Shown here in pieces: positions 1 through 11,336 of a stretch of 64,000 bases of DNA. Below the pieces are notes generated by a model that saw only the letters and a program-made list of their open reading frames with translations, searched no databases and was not told where the DNA came from. The stretch is from positions 92,086,721 to 92,150,720 of the forward strand of contig CM043956.1 of assembly GCA_014529385.2 (NCBI GenBank), given 5' to 3'. This DNA is from Adiantum capillus-veneris. Lineage: Eukaryota; Streptophyta; Polypodiopsida; Polypodiales; Pteridaceae. The first letter of the stretch is position 1. Each line of letters begins with the position of its first letter. The position numbers were made by a program, and so were the translations under genes.

Positions 1-2
1 AT

Positions 3-749
3 GATAACTCTTCTAACCACTCTTCCAACAGTCTCTCATCAAAGAATTCTTCCAATGAGTGTAAGGGTAAGTCTAACACAATTGCTAAACCTAAGCTTAC
101 TCCATATGAAAAGGTAGCACAAGGAATTGTAGGAGGATACATCACTTTTGAAGAACAAAGCACTTATTCTAAAGAAGGTCGTTGTTTTCATTGTCACATT
201 AAGGGTCACATAAAACGAACATGTCCTAAGCTTGACTCGAATGAATCTAAAGAACCCACAACACCCACTACATCTGTCAATGCAATGAATGATAACACGG
301 TTGTGCCCACAGTTTCTCAAGACACTCTCATTCATGATTCTCTCATTAAATATTATGGTCGTACGTCGGGGCACCGTTTTGTCATATTGTTTGACTCAGG
401 TAGTATGCATGATGTGATCAGCCCCTCTCTTGTTGAGAGAGCCCGCCTCGAAGTTAGTCTGAGATCTCCTATTGAGGTCTCTGGCTTTCGTCTTGGTATG
501 GACGCTCTCATCACGAAGGAGTGCCTTGATGTGTTGTTTGCAATTCAATAGACTGCCTTCACTAGAAGATTTGTTGTTTCTCCTCTCTCAGGATGTGATA
601 TGATTTTAGGCATGAAATGGTTTCGTGAAATCAATCCTCTCATTGATTGGGAGGCTAGCACTTTAACTCTCAATGCCAAAAGTGATTCTCCTACTGTCTT
701 TTATGGAGTGGACACTTCTCCTTCTCCATCTCTTATTGCTAATATGTAG
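3..749 (+). pseudogene. Ty3-like gag zinc knuckle and aspartic protease (fragment)
   Basis: The reading frame is already open at the window edge, so the N-terminal gag is missing. It carries a CCHC knuckle (C-FH-C-HIKG-H-IKRT-C, about 183-224), the nucleic-acid-binding part of a retrotransposon Gag. A retropepsin-like protease follows, with active-site DSG (LFDSGS, near 390-407) and the later GCDMILGMKWF and IDW signature of Ty3 proteases. An in-frame TAG at 549-551 lies between the two protease halves and another at 747-749 ends the frame, so the copy is dead or needs readthrough. No reverse transcriptase follows; the frame passes to an acidic His/Asp-rich region and then the 3' LTR at 1843. 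Family assignment is from motifs seen by eye. Confidence 0.75.
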
Positions 750-1599
750 GACAAGGTTGAAAGGATTCGAGATAAGGAGACTCTCTTAGTCTCTTTTTCT
801 CTAGAGCATGACACACAGGAATTGCATGATTATGAGAAGCATGATGATGATTTGATTGATAATGATTTGCATGATGATTTGGATGAAAAAGACAAGCATG
901 ATGAATTGCATGAAGATGATGTGATTGTTCACAAGGATGATGTGTTAGTGGATGCTTTTTCTCGCGAAGCTAACCTCGTTGCAGATTCGACCAATCACAA
1001 AGGATCGATCTTGGCTCTTGAGCTTAGGTCCCAAGAACCCCTTCAGGAAAAACCGATCTTGGCTCTCGAGCCTTGGTCCAAAGAACCATCACAGGAAGTA
1101 TTATGTGTTCGCATGATTGATACGCACGCATTGTTCGGATGTTTTATTCATGATCGTTTCCTGTATTTTAGTCAGCATCGTTATGTGATCCCTTTTTCTA
1201 GGCATGACATATTGTATGTTGAGCACGTTTCTCTTATAGATGAGCACGAATGTATGCGGATTGTTCATGAAAAGTTTGTATGTAAGGAAGTCACATTCCA
1301 TGTCTCTTCCTTTGCATGACACAGTTTCTGAACGAGCACATGATTGTATGAGTACCAAGCATGGGCATTTCCATTGTGATTTGCCACAGTTGATTGATTT
1401 TGATCAAACAGAAAAGATTCGACCTCATTGTTTGCATGAATTTGATGATCGGGTTGTCACTCCGTCTCTATGTTCATCTACATTGCATACACAGTCTTTA
1501 GAGAAGACAAGATTTTTTTCCTTCTTTACATGGAATGGGTATGTTCATGGTTTTGTGTTGGAGATTGTTTCAGGAATTTTCAGCCATGGAGATTCTTGA
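750..1599 (+). pseudogene. His/Asp-rich C-terminal region of the gag-pro-only element
   Basis: Downstream of the protease the frame encodes a run dominated by H, D, E and K (822-960). After it comes a less biased segment containing MIDTHAL, FIHDRFLYF and RHDILYVEHVSL. A frameshift near 1270-1280 moves the frame so that the tail continues at 1276-1599. The same protein, without that shift, is encoded on the minus strand at 47720-48586, so the region is a shared part of this element family rather than chance. I recognise no known domain. It sits where reverse transcriptase would be expected in an autonomous element. Confidence 0.6.
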
Positions 1600-1830
1600 A
1601 GACGAAAGAAGCAGGACTCTAAACGAAGTTGAAGCAAGAAAGGAGATTCAGAAGACTTTGTGTCGCTTTCGGCGCAGCCCAAAGAAGCAAGCGTTGTAGA
1701 CCTTTATGAAGTTCAAGTACCGCACGACCCACACATCAGAGTGGACCGGCGAAGAGTCCCTTCGAGGATTCCGGATGCTGTTGGCGATCTCCCTCGACGC
1801 CATACAGTTCGGTACCAGTACCTCACTTTG

Positions 1831-1842
1831 AAAAGGAGGGGA
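1831..1842 (+). promoter_or_regulatory. Polypurine tract of the left Ty3-like element
   Basis: AAAAGGAGGGGA lies directly before the LTR start TGTCACGTGACA. The same tract in inverse orientation abuts the related LTR at 47494-47505. It would prime plus-strand DNA synthesis. Confidence 0.8.
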
Positions 1843-3039
1843 TGTCACGTGACACATCCCAACCCTATGTGTCCATGGACAAGCTACACCACAGCAGGGT
1901 TCAGTCAATCTGATCAGTTTAGAATAGCAGTGATCTGGCACTTTTGTGAGTCTATTCGTAGACCGTGCATGCCCAGTCACTTAGCATAGATGCATATCCT
2001 CCGGTTGCACACAGCATGATCATCGGAATTCCCATAAGAATCCATTCGCATCAGTTAGGGGAATTTTCCAGTGCATTTAGCCTATTTTCCTATTTATTGG
2101 GATTTTCACTTATTATTTTTAAGTGACTTTCCTACAAAAGTAGGTAGGGAAATTTTGCTAAGTTAATATATAAACAAACCAAAGTTTACACTTTCTGGCA
2201 GAAGAGGCAGCAGGAGCTTCCCGCTCAATAGGCAACTTCTCAGCAGTAACCCCCCCTCATGACCCCCATCGCCATCCTCACCCATACCTTGGCGTTTTCC
2301 CGCGACCAACTCACTTCAGCCCTGGCAATTTTACCCCTGCATGCTCAGTGTTTTTGCCTCAAATCACTAACGCTAGGGAGCCAGCAAAGACCATCAGCAT
2401 TAGCGTTTTTCAGTTGCAGAAAGGCCTATTTTCAGCCAGCGTTTTTCATCCAAAACCGCCAGCCTAACAGAGCAGATTTTCAGCGTTTTGATTTCAGCCA
2501 ATCAGCGTTTTTGATCTGCAGTTCAGCCCTTGAAGAAACGCGGATTTTCAGCAGCAGAACATTAGCAGACCAACCCCCATTCAGTTGTAGAAGTACCCCC
2601 CAGTTTAGCCCAACAAAACGCAGCCAAAACAGTCATTTTCAGACACCGAAACAGTCCCCGAATTCAGTGATTAGAAGATCCCAGATGTCAGCCATCAAGT
2701 CATCGTCGTCACCACCGTCGTCGCCATCGGCATAGTCCAATTTGCATCTGTCCATTGCATACGCAGTGTACACCTTTGTGCAATCAAGAAATAAACCACT
2801 CTCACCGACAAGAGTGGGGCCTTTGGAGGAGGGTTTTACAACCTCTCGGTGTCGTATCTCTTCTCTCTCCTTCTCTCAGTCTCATTCATTTGCACGCACA
2901 ATATCCACTCACTTTGTTCGTGACCACAACACTCTACAAGATGGAAAGCTCTCTCTTTCCCTAAGAACTAAAAGGAACCTTGAGCAATAAAGATCACTAA
3001 TCTTGAGAAAATACAACATTCACTCCGCTGCACCGAACA
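1843..3039 (+). repeat. 3' LTR of the gag-pro-only Ty3-like family (copy 1)
   Basis: About 1.2 kb, starting TGTCACGTG after a polypurine tract and ending near GCACCGAACA. Two homologous copies lie on the minus strand at 46270-47493 and 49473-50714, which defines the ends. It contains a TATATAA at 2167-2173 and an AATAAA at 2986-2991, consistent with promoter and polyadenylation functions. Open frames inside it are not conserved as proteins. The matching 5' LTR lies outside the window. Confidence 0.85.
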
Positions 3040-3652
3040 GTGCGGGTGTGTGTGGGTGGAAGCTTGCCCTTAGAATCTTTTTGTGTGTGTATGTGTATGC
3101 GTGCTGTTTGTTACTTGCTTTCAGGTTTGTCTGGGTGCGTATGTGCGTGCGTGGTAGCTTGTCCGTCAGGTTTGTTTTCTTTGTTTTTAGTTTTGTTTTG
3201 TTTTACTTCCTCTTCTTTTCATTGGCATGGGTTGTGCTTTGTTACCCACCTTGTGACCTCCTACTGAAGTCTCTTGGTGATGTCAGTAGTCTCTTTATCC
3301 TCATCTTTGTCCCCAAAGGCTCTTTCCCTTCTGGTCTTGCATTACCTCTTGTTGTCAAATTTTACCATTTGGGGAACGTCTGTCTGAAACCGACCTTCTT
3401 GTAGCTGCTCACTGTCATCTTCGTCGCTGGTGTTTTCTGGTGGTTCCGGTTCTTGTTTGCACTTGTTGGCTAGGCTTTGGTCGAGATGCCTATCTTTCAG
3501 AGGCTACTGGCATCCCCTCTCCACTTAGCTTGCCAGGGCATTTCTTACTCTCTGTAGGTTTGGCCACGTGCTTAGTTGTATCTTGTTTTTCAAGTTTCCC
3601 GTTTGATGCCTACTGGCCTGCCATGTATATAGTGATGCACTTGCTCTCAATA
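3040..3652. other. No gene seen
   Basis: Pyrimidine-rich, GT-rich sequence between the LTR and the hAT element. Open frames here have no recognisable domain and a composition typical of non-coding DNA. Confidence 0.5.
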
Positions 3653-6650
3653 TAGGCACCATCATAGTATTTTCGTACGCGTCCGGTTGGGCATCCGTAT
3701 TGCCGTACGGGTACGGAAAGAGTTTTCGTACGGCCAGGCAGCGCAAGAAAAAAAAGCCCCAAAATTTTTGTCGAGTCACTTATTTGGCCGCGCGTAGAGT
3801 TTCGCTTCTCTTTATTGTGTTTGCAGCTTTCTGTATACAGTATGCAGGCATTGCAGAAGCTTAGGGTAGGTGAGATTTGACGGAAAATCTTTCCTCTGGA
3901 GTTTGGGGTCTTACCCTCTCTTGCTCACCTTGGTCCTTCATCTTCTCCTGCACCCACGAAGCCTAAACCATCGCGTGGCGTGACGTTTTCTTGTGAGAGC
4001 CAAGACAATTGACACAACGCAGAATCCAAATGGGCCGAACCAAGCGTCCCGAGTGGCAATACGTGCAGCAAGTGAAGTGCCTCCCGAAAGGAAAATGACT
4101 TGCAAATATAATTAATGTCGCATTCATGGGACGGTGGTCCTTTGCGTATCCGTGCATATATTTTGGGTATTGCTGGGCATTGTGTGGGAGGCCCATGTGA
4201 TGAGGCCCCCACCGATGTTGTAGAGATTGTTAGAAGATTGCATGCAGATGCAAGGTCAGAGGGAGAAGACAGAGCTGCTTTTGTGGATGCATTGGTCAAT
4301 GATTTGGAAGGAGATGCCTCTCAAGCTCAAGGAGGTGCTTTAATGAGTACGCATGCCAAGGGAACGACCAATGTCAGTGGCTCTTCCAAGTCCAATGTGG
4401 GGTCCTCAAGCAAGAAGAGGAAGGCTGCTCAAGGGGGTTTGGCAAGTGCATTTGGCTTGCAAACACGGAAGCAAGTAGACCAAGCCTTGCGCAAGTTTTT
4501 TTTATGTTGAAGATGTTCCTTCATGGAAAGTAAGGAGCCCTTATTTTTTGCAGATGGTGAAAGCTATTGGACAAGCAGGTCCTTCGTATGTTCCCCCTTC
4601 TTATCATGCTTTGCGCACCATAGAATTGAATGAAGAGGTCAAATGCGTAAAGATTGAGATTATGGGTGTGCGCGAGAAATGGAAAAGATATGGATGCTCT
4701 ATTGTGTGTGATGGATGGTCTGACACTAGGTGCAGGCCTATCATTAACTTTCTTGCATGCTCTATTCATGGGTCAATGTTTTTGAAAGCTGTAGACACAT
4801 TTGAGGAAACAAAGATATCAGAATTCATTGCTAAGCATCTCAAACAGGTTATCAGAGAGGTTGGCCCAACAAATGTTGTGCAAGTTTGCATGGACAATGC
4901 AACCAATTGTGTTGGTGCTGGGGAGACGATTGAAAGGGAGTGGAAACACATTTTTTTACCAGATGTGCTTGCCATTGCTTGGACCTTTTGTTTGAGAACA
5001 TTGGCAGATTGGTTGGGTTTCAAAAGTGCTTGAGGATGCAACAAAGGTTGTCACATTTGTGACAAGAAAGTCTACTGTGTTGGCATTGTTTTGGCAACTT
5101 AGCAAGAAGGACTTGGTGAAGCCGTCAGCCACTCGATTTGCGTACTACTTTATTATGTTGGCTAATCTTGTGGATGAGAGATGCATGCAAGGTATGCACA
5201 AGCTTATGATTAATGACAAATTTGTGAAGATGAAGAGATCCAAGGCTGAAAAGGCTACCGAGGTCTCTAACATTGTGTTTAATGCATCCTTTTGGCAAGA
5301 GGCCAGGCTGATTTTGAAAATAACTGCTCCAATTTTGAAAATTCTCCATTTGGTTGACAAGGAAGGAGCCACCATGGGGCTTATGTACGAGCTTACGGAT
5401 TGCATGGTAGAGCAAATTGAAAACATGCAAGGCATTGATGCTGCAAGGATGAGAGAGATTAGGGATGTATGCATTGGAAGATGGAATATGTTGCACACAC
5501 CATTACATGCTGTTGGATACATGTTGCATCCTATATGGCGAGGAAGAGGGCAAGATAGTGATGGCGAGGTGCATGAAGGATGGATGACATTCTTGGACAG
5601 GTACAGCAAGGGTGATTTGACCTCGCAAGGCACCCTAATTGATGAGTTTGACATCTATAAAGCTGAAAGCAAGTCATTTGCTCATCCAATTGCAAAAGAT
5701 TCAAATAGGATTCAAGAGGGAGTGAAATGGTGGGAAACTTTTGGCTTGCACACCCGCTTTGCAAGCTCTTGCTTTGAGGGTGCTTTCTCAAGGGACATGT
5801 GCCTCTCCATGTGAGAGAAATTGGGGCACCTTCTCTCTCATTCATACCAAGAGAAGAAATAGGCTACTCCCATCTCATACAGAGAAGCTTGGGTACATAC
5901 ACACGAACTTGAGGCTCATATCCAAAATCAAAGAGCATGGCTATGAGAGAATGGAGGTCACATTGGAAATGCTCAATAAGGAAAAAGATGAGGACCGCTT
6001 GCTTGCCCTGCAAGAGATTCAAGAGGCCATTGCAGAGAGTACAACAGATGCGATAGAGCCTATTCCCATTGCTGGTACCAGCCATATTGGAGCATCATGC
6101 TCAGTTGGTGGTTATGAGGATGAGGATGAGGACGAGGACGAGGACGAGGATGATGCTGCTTATGACGATGAGGATGTGAGCTATGGTGAGAGTTAAGAGC
6201 TCACTGCTCATGGCCACATGCTTTTGGACATTTACTTATGCCGTATGGTGTTCACTGTTGAGTGTTGACTCTAGTATCTACAGTTAGATTCTAGCAGATA
6301 GTCTCTACTTATGTTTTGGATTCAGCCTTCAGGAGACTACACTCTTGAATGTTTTTTGGCTTGCTTCTACAGTTCTCACTCCTTTTTGTTTGGAGGTTAC
6401 TTTATTACTTAGAGGCACCATCTCTTCCCTTGAAATTTCTAAAGTTTCTACGGTTTTGTCTGTGTATAAAGTTTTAAACATGGTGCCCATTGCCCAGTGC
6501 CAGGTGGTGTAGTATGTAGCATCCTATGTAGTAGGCTATCTGAAAGATTGACGTCTGGAATTTCGGGTAGTCTGATTCGTACTTATTCCATACTTCCGTA
6601 CCTATGTGCGTCCAACGTGTGATTGACGTGATGAAAAACTATGGGCACCA
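3653..6650 (+). mobile_element. hAT-type DNA transposon, decayed
   Basis: Bounds are approximate. The left end (GGCACCATCATAGT... with GGTACGGAAAG further in) and the right end, read in reverse complement (TGGTGCCCATAGT... with GGTACGGAAGT), share several blocks in the same order, as expected of imperfect terminal inverted repeats. I could not identify an 8-bp target duplication. The interior encodes the transposase remnant at 4115-6196. The ends should be treated as provisional. Confidence 0.5.
4115..6196 (+). pseudogene. hAT transposase with DUF659 and C-terminal dimerisation region
   Basis: Three open segments in different frames form one transposase. 4115-4510 is an N-terminal basic/linker part. 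4548-5033 matches the DUF659 region, with PSYHALRT, YGCSIVCDGWSD, INFLACSIHG and VVQVCMDNATNC. 5026-5814 is the middle domain; its C-terminal continuation is at 5741-6196, with LALRVLSQ, CERNWGTFSLIHTKRRNRL and NLRL, the hAT dimerisation signature. Frame changes are needed near 4500, about 5000-5030 and about 5750, so it is non-functional. No intact BED zinc finger is visible upstream. The C-terminus carries an unusually long Asp/Glu run (about 6112-6180). Confidence 0.85.
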
Positions 6651-6699
6651 TTTGGGCGTTCTGGGAGATTTTCAAGTAATAGAGTCCGCCTCTTTTCCT
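6651..6699. other. Short spacer between hAT and L1-like element
   Basis: Forty-nine bases with no recognisable content before the (GA)n/(GATA)n array begins. Confidence 0.5.
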
Positions 6700-6891
6700 G
6701 AGAGAGAGAGAGAGATAGATAGATAGATAGATAGATTGGATTAACGTCCACGGAGGTCATATATGACCTATGGGACCAAAAACACAGACATTACAACGAT
6801 TCATTCTCAGTGTGGGCTGATACATGTCAGTTAAGGACTCAGGGTCCGTCAGGAGAGTAGGGTAGGAAAAAAGGAGAAAACAAACAAAAAC

Positions 6892-7605
6892 CTAAGGGTC
6901 GGTTGTGGAGAGAGCTGGTTTGGGATTTCGGAATTCTTGGATGATCGCTTTGCCTCCTCGATAGACTGCCCATTTGCCTTGCTTACGCGCTTCATGCACC
7001 TTCTTAAGCTCGCTCGCTTTACTCTTGAGTTGATTCATGGTTAGTTCTTCTGCAATCCAAAGCTTGGTTTCTTTGAGAAGGCGGGATTGACGTAGAAACT
7101 TTACCCGCTCCTCTTTGTTCTTGAAGGTAAGGACACAATGCTCGGGACGTACATGACGATGTGTGTCATTGATCCAAGCGACATTCTCTGACTTGATGTT
7201 GACTGGCTCAATAATATTGTTGAGTTTGATGATTGCCTCTTCAAGGGTGTCCTCAACAGTGCACCACTGCAAGGGGAGCCCACCGATGCGTACCTTGAGG
7301 GCATTATCTTCTTGAGATTTTTGTTCGGAGATTTCCTTTGTTACACACGTCCTTACTTGGGCGATGGTTGTTGAGTGAACTTGGTTAACCTTTGCCTCTA
7401 CCTCCTTTACCTTGTCGGTGGTGAGGTCAGCCATAGAGTTGAATTGTTCTTCTAATTTGCTCAGGCAAGATTTGAGTTCAAAGTTTTCCTCCAAGACTCG
7501 ATCAAGAGTTGCTTGCAACTGCGTGATGCGATCAAGTTTGCTAGGGGCTGCCAGTACTGTTGCAAAGCTCGGTCTTGCTTTGGCGGGGGTCTTTGGAGTA
7601 GCCAT
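6892..7605 (-). CDS. L1-like ORF1 protein (coiled coil, RRM-like, C-terminal domain)
   Basis: 237 codons from the ATG at 7605 (protein begins MATPKTPAKARPSFATVL). Residues about 30-110 form a heptad-rich coiled coil. An RRM-like core follows (ALKVRIGGLP ... HCVLTFKNKEERVKFLRQS), then a basic C-terminal stretch ending GKWAVYRGGKAIIQEF. The order resembles L1 ORF1 proteins that bind RNA as trimers; no CCHC knuckle is present. The frame is open further upstream, but that extension runs through the tandemly repeated 5' region and lacks a counterpart in the copy at 33628, so the internal ATG is preferred. Function is inferred from architecture. Confidence 0.6.
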   Translation of the reverse strand: MATPKTPAKARPSFATVLAAPSKLDRITQLQATLDRVLEENFELKSCLSKLEEQFNSMADLTTDKVKEVEAKVNQVHSTTIAQVRTCVTKEISEQKSQEDNALKVRIGGLPLQWCTVEDTLEEAIIKLNNIIEPVNIKSENVAWINDTHRHVRPEHCVLTFKNKEERVKFLRQSRLLKETKLWIAEELTMNQLKSKASELKKVHEARKQGKWAVYRGGKAIIQEFRNPKPALSTTDP

Positions 7606-7749
7606 CCCTGTGCTTGAGGAGATCGAAGGGAACCGACCACTGACTCGCAAATTCCGGAGGGAAAAGCCTTTGAGAAAGCTCGAAGCTCGAGGCTTCACCC
7701 TTTGAAGAAGTTTTGAACTCCTGTCCTCGGCCGAGTATCTTCTGAAGGG

Positions 7750-7849
7750 CACCACAACCTGTTGTACTTCGCAGGGCTGAGGCCGAAAACAAGTGCCGGC
7801 ACCACAACCTGTTGTACTTCGCAGGGCTGAGGCCGAAAGCAAGTGCCGA
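7750..7849. repeat. 50-bp direct tandem repeat in the L1-like 5' region
   Basis: Two adjacent 50-bp units (7750-7799, 7800-7849) differ at about one base. A second, looser tandem repeat containing CTGTACTTCGTAGG lies at about 7953-8040. Repeated 5' regions are common in non-LTR elements, where they often act as promoters. Confidence 0.85.
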
Positions 7850-8266
7850 AAACGCCTTAAAGCTTTTATGAATGCTAAAAGCTTCGACAAACCTTTGAAA
7901 AAGCTATTGTTCTTTTACTGTGTCGTAACCTGCAGGACAGGGGGTCTCCTGGCGGGCGTCGCAGGCTACTGTACTTCGTAGGCAGGGCGTCGCAGGCTGC
8001 TGTACTTCGTAGGTAGGAGATCTACTGGCAGGCGTCGCAAGCCAGGGGCCGAGGCCAATGCTGAGGCCATCGCACGGGCTGAGGCCGCTGTTGTAGGGGC
8101 TGGAACCACTTAACTGTGCGGGGCTGGGGCTGGGGCAGGCTTCGCCACAGAGCTGGGGCTGTTGAGGGGGGCTAGGCTCAAGCGTAACGCCTCCCCCAGG
8201 GCAGCCCTTCGCCCAAGGGGGGCTGAGGGAGACGATGTTAGGGTTACGGTGGACGTGAACTGCTCA

Positions 8267-8314
<48 letters not shown>

Positions 8315-8423
8315 TTTTCATGAATACATTAACTCACCGTTTCCACTAAAATTGGATTTGTTTTTCTAAATCGGATTTGGTCTTTATCATCAACCACTTA
8401 AAATTTCTTCTCTATTTTGTCAG

Positions 8424-8559
8424 GTCTGGAGATTCACGTGGGTTTGGGTTTTTGTCATTGGACCGAGATGAAAATGCTGATGCTGCCATAAGAGGCCTTG
8501 ATCAGACAGAGTGGAATGGACGTATAGTATTGGTTGAGAAGGCCAAGAGTCCGAACTAA
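8424..8559 (+). pseudogene. Orphan terminal exon of an RRM protein (SR45a/Tra2-like)
   Basis: The exon follows a good 3' splice site (TATTTTGTCAG, ending 8423). It encodes the second half of an RNA-recognition motif: RNP1 SRGFGFLSL, then DADAAIRGLDQTEWNGRIVLVEKAKSPN and a stop. This is the typical end of a plant SR45a/Tra2-type or related RNA-binding protein, but such proteins usually carry an RS tail that is absent here. No exon with RNP2 is visible upstream, where the L1-like element lies. It is either a transposed exon or the end of a gene with a very long TE-filled intron. No disabling change is seen in the exon itself. Confidence 0.6.
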
Positions 8560-11138
8560 TTTTCAATCATTGGGCAAGATTTGCTCGAGTATAGCTTCAC
8601 TGGGAAGTTGTGTACAAAACCTCAGAGAAAGTTTTGAAGTTACATGTAAACTTGAGATTCCTTCTGAGGAGTGGGATTTTATGTCTTCTTGAATTATCAG
8701 GCGCAATGAGGGTATCTGCAAGAAAATCTGCTTACAATGGTGGGGCTTTGTTGCATCACAGTGATTGGCTATGACGTATTTCAGTAAAGCAAGTCTTTTC
8801 TTTGTCTAAGGTGCTAAAGTTGCGTTCGCTTTAAAACAATTTTGAAGCTGCCAAGTCATCATTAATTGTGATTGGCATGGCCAATCCTCTTGCTAAATTA
8901 GCTGTTGTACACATTTTATGCATCAATTTCTAAGAAATGATGTGCTGCTGTGAGAAGTCCACCACAGATTTTGCAAGCTTTGATTTGTATAATTCCTTTA
9001 TTGACTTTAGAGAAAGGCACTCAGTTACCTCTGGTAAAAGTATGTTTGGTCTGAGCATGCATTGCCAGGAGGACATTTTTGTGCAAGAGAATGAAGTATG
9101 AAGAATCCATATGCTGCCTGGTTTAGAGAATATGGACAGCATGGAAGGAGTTAAAACGAGGGGTTGAAGAGGAAATGGGCTGAGGTGGTTAAAGGTTGAA
9201 ATTAAGGATGGGTGGAAGTGGTCAAGAACTATGCCAAGGAGGATGTGAAAGAGGAAACTAAAACGGGGGAGAGGGATTGTGTCAATGCTGTACTGAAGGA
9301 GAGATGTGTAAAAACCGATCAAATGGAAAGCACATTTGTGAGTAATTATCGAGGCAAATAAAGGGGAAATTGGCAATGCTTTGGTGATTATGGACCTATT
9401 CGAACTCCTAGACATCTTACATTGTCATTGAATTGAGAAACCCCCCAAGACTGGTCAAGGTCTTACTCATTTGTGTGGAAAAGTGGCGATTGAAGTAGAG
9501 TCTTTTGTAAATTTTGAATGAGTCTTAGCTGAATAAGCACCCTAAGTGTAGTTGCAAGAACCCTACACTCATTTACTCTTGTACCAATTGAACTAAGAAG
9601 GGTAATGGGAAAATGATTCAATACGAGAACATGTCCATATTTGACTGACCAAGCAAAGGTTAGGAGTAGAGTATAATGAATGCTAACTAACCTGGTGATC
9701 GTGGATAGGTTCCCTAAGTTTATTGAATTATAATTCCTTACAAGCTTTGATACCACTTGAGGGGTTAAGGAGGATTATCATAATAGTGCCATCCATATTG
9801 TAAAGCAATTAATGATCTCATTTAAGTTACAATTGGATGTTACATCAGTTCCCTATTTAGGGGAGAGGGCAGATTTGGAAAGTGAGCAAGGAAGGAGGAA
9901 GACAAGGAAGGGTGACAATGGTTTGCTTGCTCCATCTCTCTATCGGCAATCATCAATCTAGAATCAAGATCTTGGTGCAAGCATCTACAAGCTTCTATTA
10001 TCTGAGATTGGAGTGGGAGTTTTTGGAGACCTATTTGGATTAGTGATTGAAGGTTCTTTGAGGCACATCGAAGCCACATAGATAGAATTGAACTTGGTTT
10101 TGAGATTACGTGGATACACCAAGGTGTTTGTTGACATGATTTCGCACATACGATTATTGTGCTCTGGTTGGGTTTTTGGATTCTTTAAATGATTTAATCT
10201 ATGATTGTTGGCTCTCATATCCTCTATATCTCTCTATTCTTCTCTCAATCTCCCTATATTTGTAATTAACATTTAATCATTCTATATCACCGTTTGTATA
10301 CTCTTGATTATTCCTAACTCTACTCACAGCAGCTAGACGCCCTAGAGTGATGGATATATATACAAGCCAAGGGAGACAAAACCCCCTGAGTATGTTCACA
10401 CACATCACTATCATAATATGGTAACATTAAATCCACACGACTACTTCAGTACAAATATAAATTTCTCATGGTAAACTTAGTAAAGTTTTGATTTTCACTT
10501 CTTCATAAAGATTTATTCTTATACAAAGATGATCTAATCCATGAGTTCTATCAGTAGAAACACTAAGAGAGGATGCCCAAACGAGGATATGTTCGGTGAA
10601 AGCTACTAAATACCCAAGGAGGCTACTAGAGATCAAGTGGAAAAGTGAAGAGACGTTAAAGAAAAGTTGCTAAAAGGAGAAGTCACATATTCCAGCTTCG
10701 TTTTGAAACGATATCTCAAAAAGTGGACCAAAACAACATTTATTTATATGCATATGGATCATCAATAATGAACTTACTTTTGTGATTTTTTGTTAAGAGT
10801 TTTTTCATAAGGTTATAAATTATTTTCTTTTTAGTGTTTTTTTTGCTAAATTGGAGGTAAACAACAATATTTCTCTCGTAGAGGAGGCAACAATGTCACA
10901 TTCCTTTGTACGTGGGACACTGCCATTTGCCCATTTTCAATCAAAAGCTTAGTAAAAGACTTGTCTTATAGTGCTTTTCACCGTCATGCTCCCATCAACT
11001 ATTAATGGTATAAACCATTGCATGGGTGGTATCAACATTATCAAGATTATTAAAATAATTGCAGGCACCATGTGATGTCAAGGAAAGCCACCATGCAGTA
11101 AACCAGACTAATGCTTTACCTTTATCTTTCAGCCACCC
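8560..11138. other. No gene seen (about 2.6 kb)
   Basis: AT-rich sequence. Open frames, including one of 161 codons on the minus strand at 8930-9415, show no domain or coding-like bias. 8560-8800 may be the 3' untranslated region of the RRM exon. A tRNA-iMet-type primer-binding site candidate lies at 9744-9755. Confidence 0.5.
9744..9755 (-). other. Possible retroelement primer-binding site (tRNA-iMet type)
   Basis: Minus strand TGGTATCAAAGC differs by one base from the common TGGTATCAGAGC site. Just upstream on that strand lies CCCCTCAAG, and TGTAACATCC about 90 bases further could start a very short LTR. No partner LTR was found, so this may be chance. Confidence 0.25.
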
Positions 11139-11336
11139 TGAGGTTAATTAAGTAAGGCTTCATCTTTATCTTTAAAAGTAAATGGGCTTGAAATCTAAGC
11201 TCACTACATGCCCTCACCAAGCATAGGCAATACACACTGAGGTTAATTAAGTAAGGCTTCATCTTTATCTTTAAAAGTAAATGGGCTTGAAATCTAAGCT
11301 CACTACATGCCCTCACCAAGCATAGGCAATACACAC
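11139..11336. repeat. Perfect 99-bp tandem duplication
   Basis: Two adjacent units, 11139-11237 and 11238-11336, appear identical by eye. Because 99 is a multiple of three, an open frame on the minus strand spans both and reads as a duplicated 33-residue block. The frame has no recognisable domain. The lack of divergence implies a recent duplication or an assembly artefact. Confidence 0.9.

Larger units (their letters stand above)
6700..8312 (-). mobile_element. L1-like ORF1-only element, copy 1, flanked by (GA)n
   Basis: Minus-strand unit lying between a GA/GATA array (6700-6736) and a (GA)n array (8270-8312). It contains ORF1 (6892-7605), a GC-rich 5' region with internal repeats and a 3' region with GGTCATATATGACC. 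That 3' region recurs in the copies at 30939 and 33441. No endonuclease or reverse transcriptase ORF is seen, so it is non-autonomous, comparable to half-L1 elements. Classification is from the ORF1 protein only. Confidence 0.65.

Noticed and set aside
2259-2735. 158-codon open frame in the LTR at 1843-3039
   Set aside because: Lies wholly within an LTR and is not conserved as a frame in the two homologous LTRs.
8930-9415. 161-codon minus-strand open frame
   Set aside because: No domain, Ser/Leu/His-rich composition of AT-rich antisense DNA and no related copy in the window.
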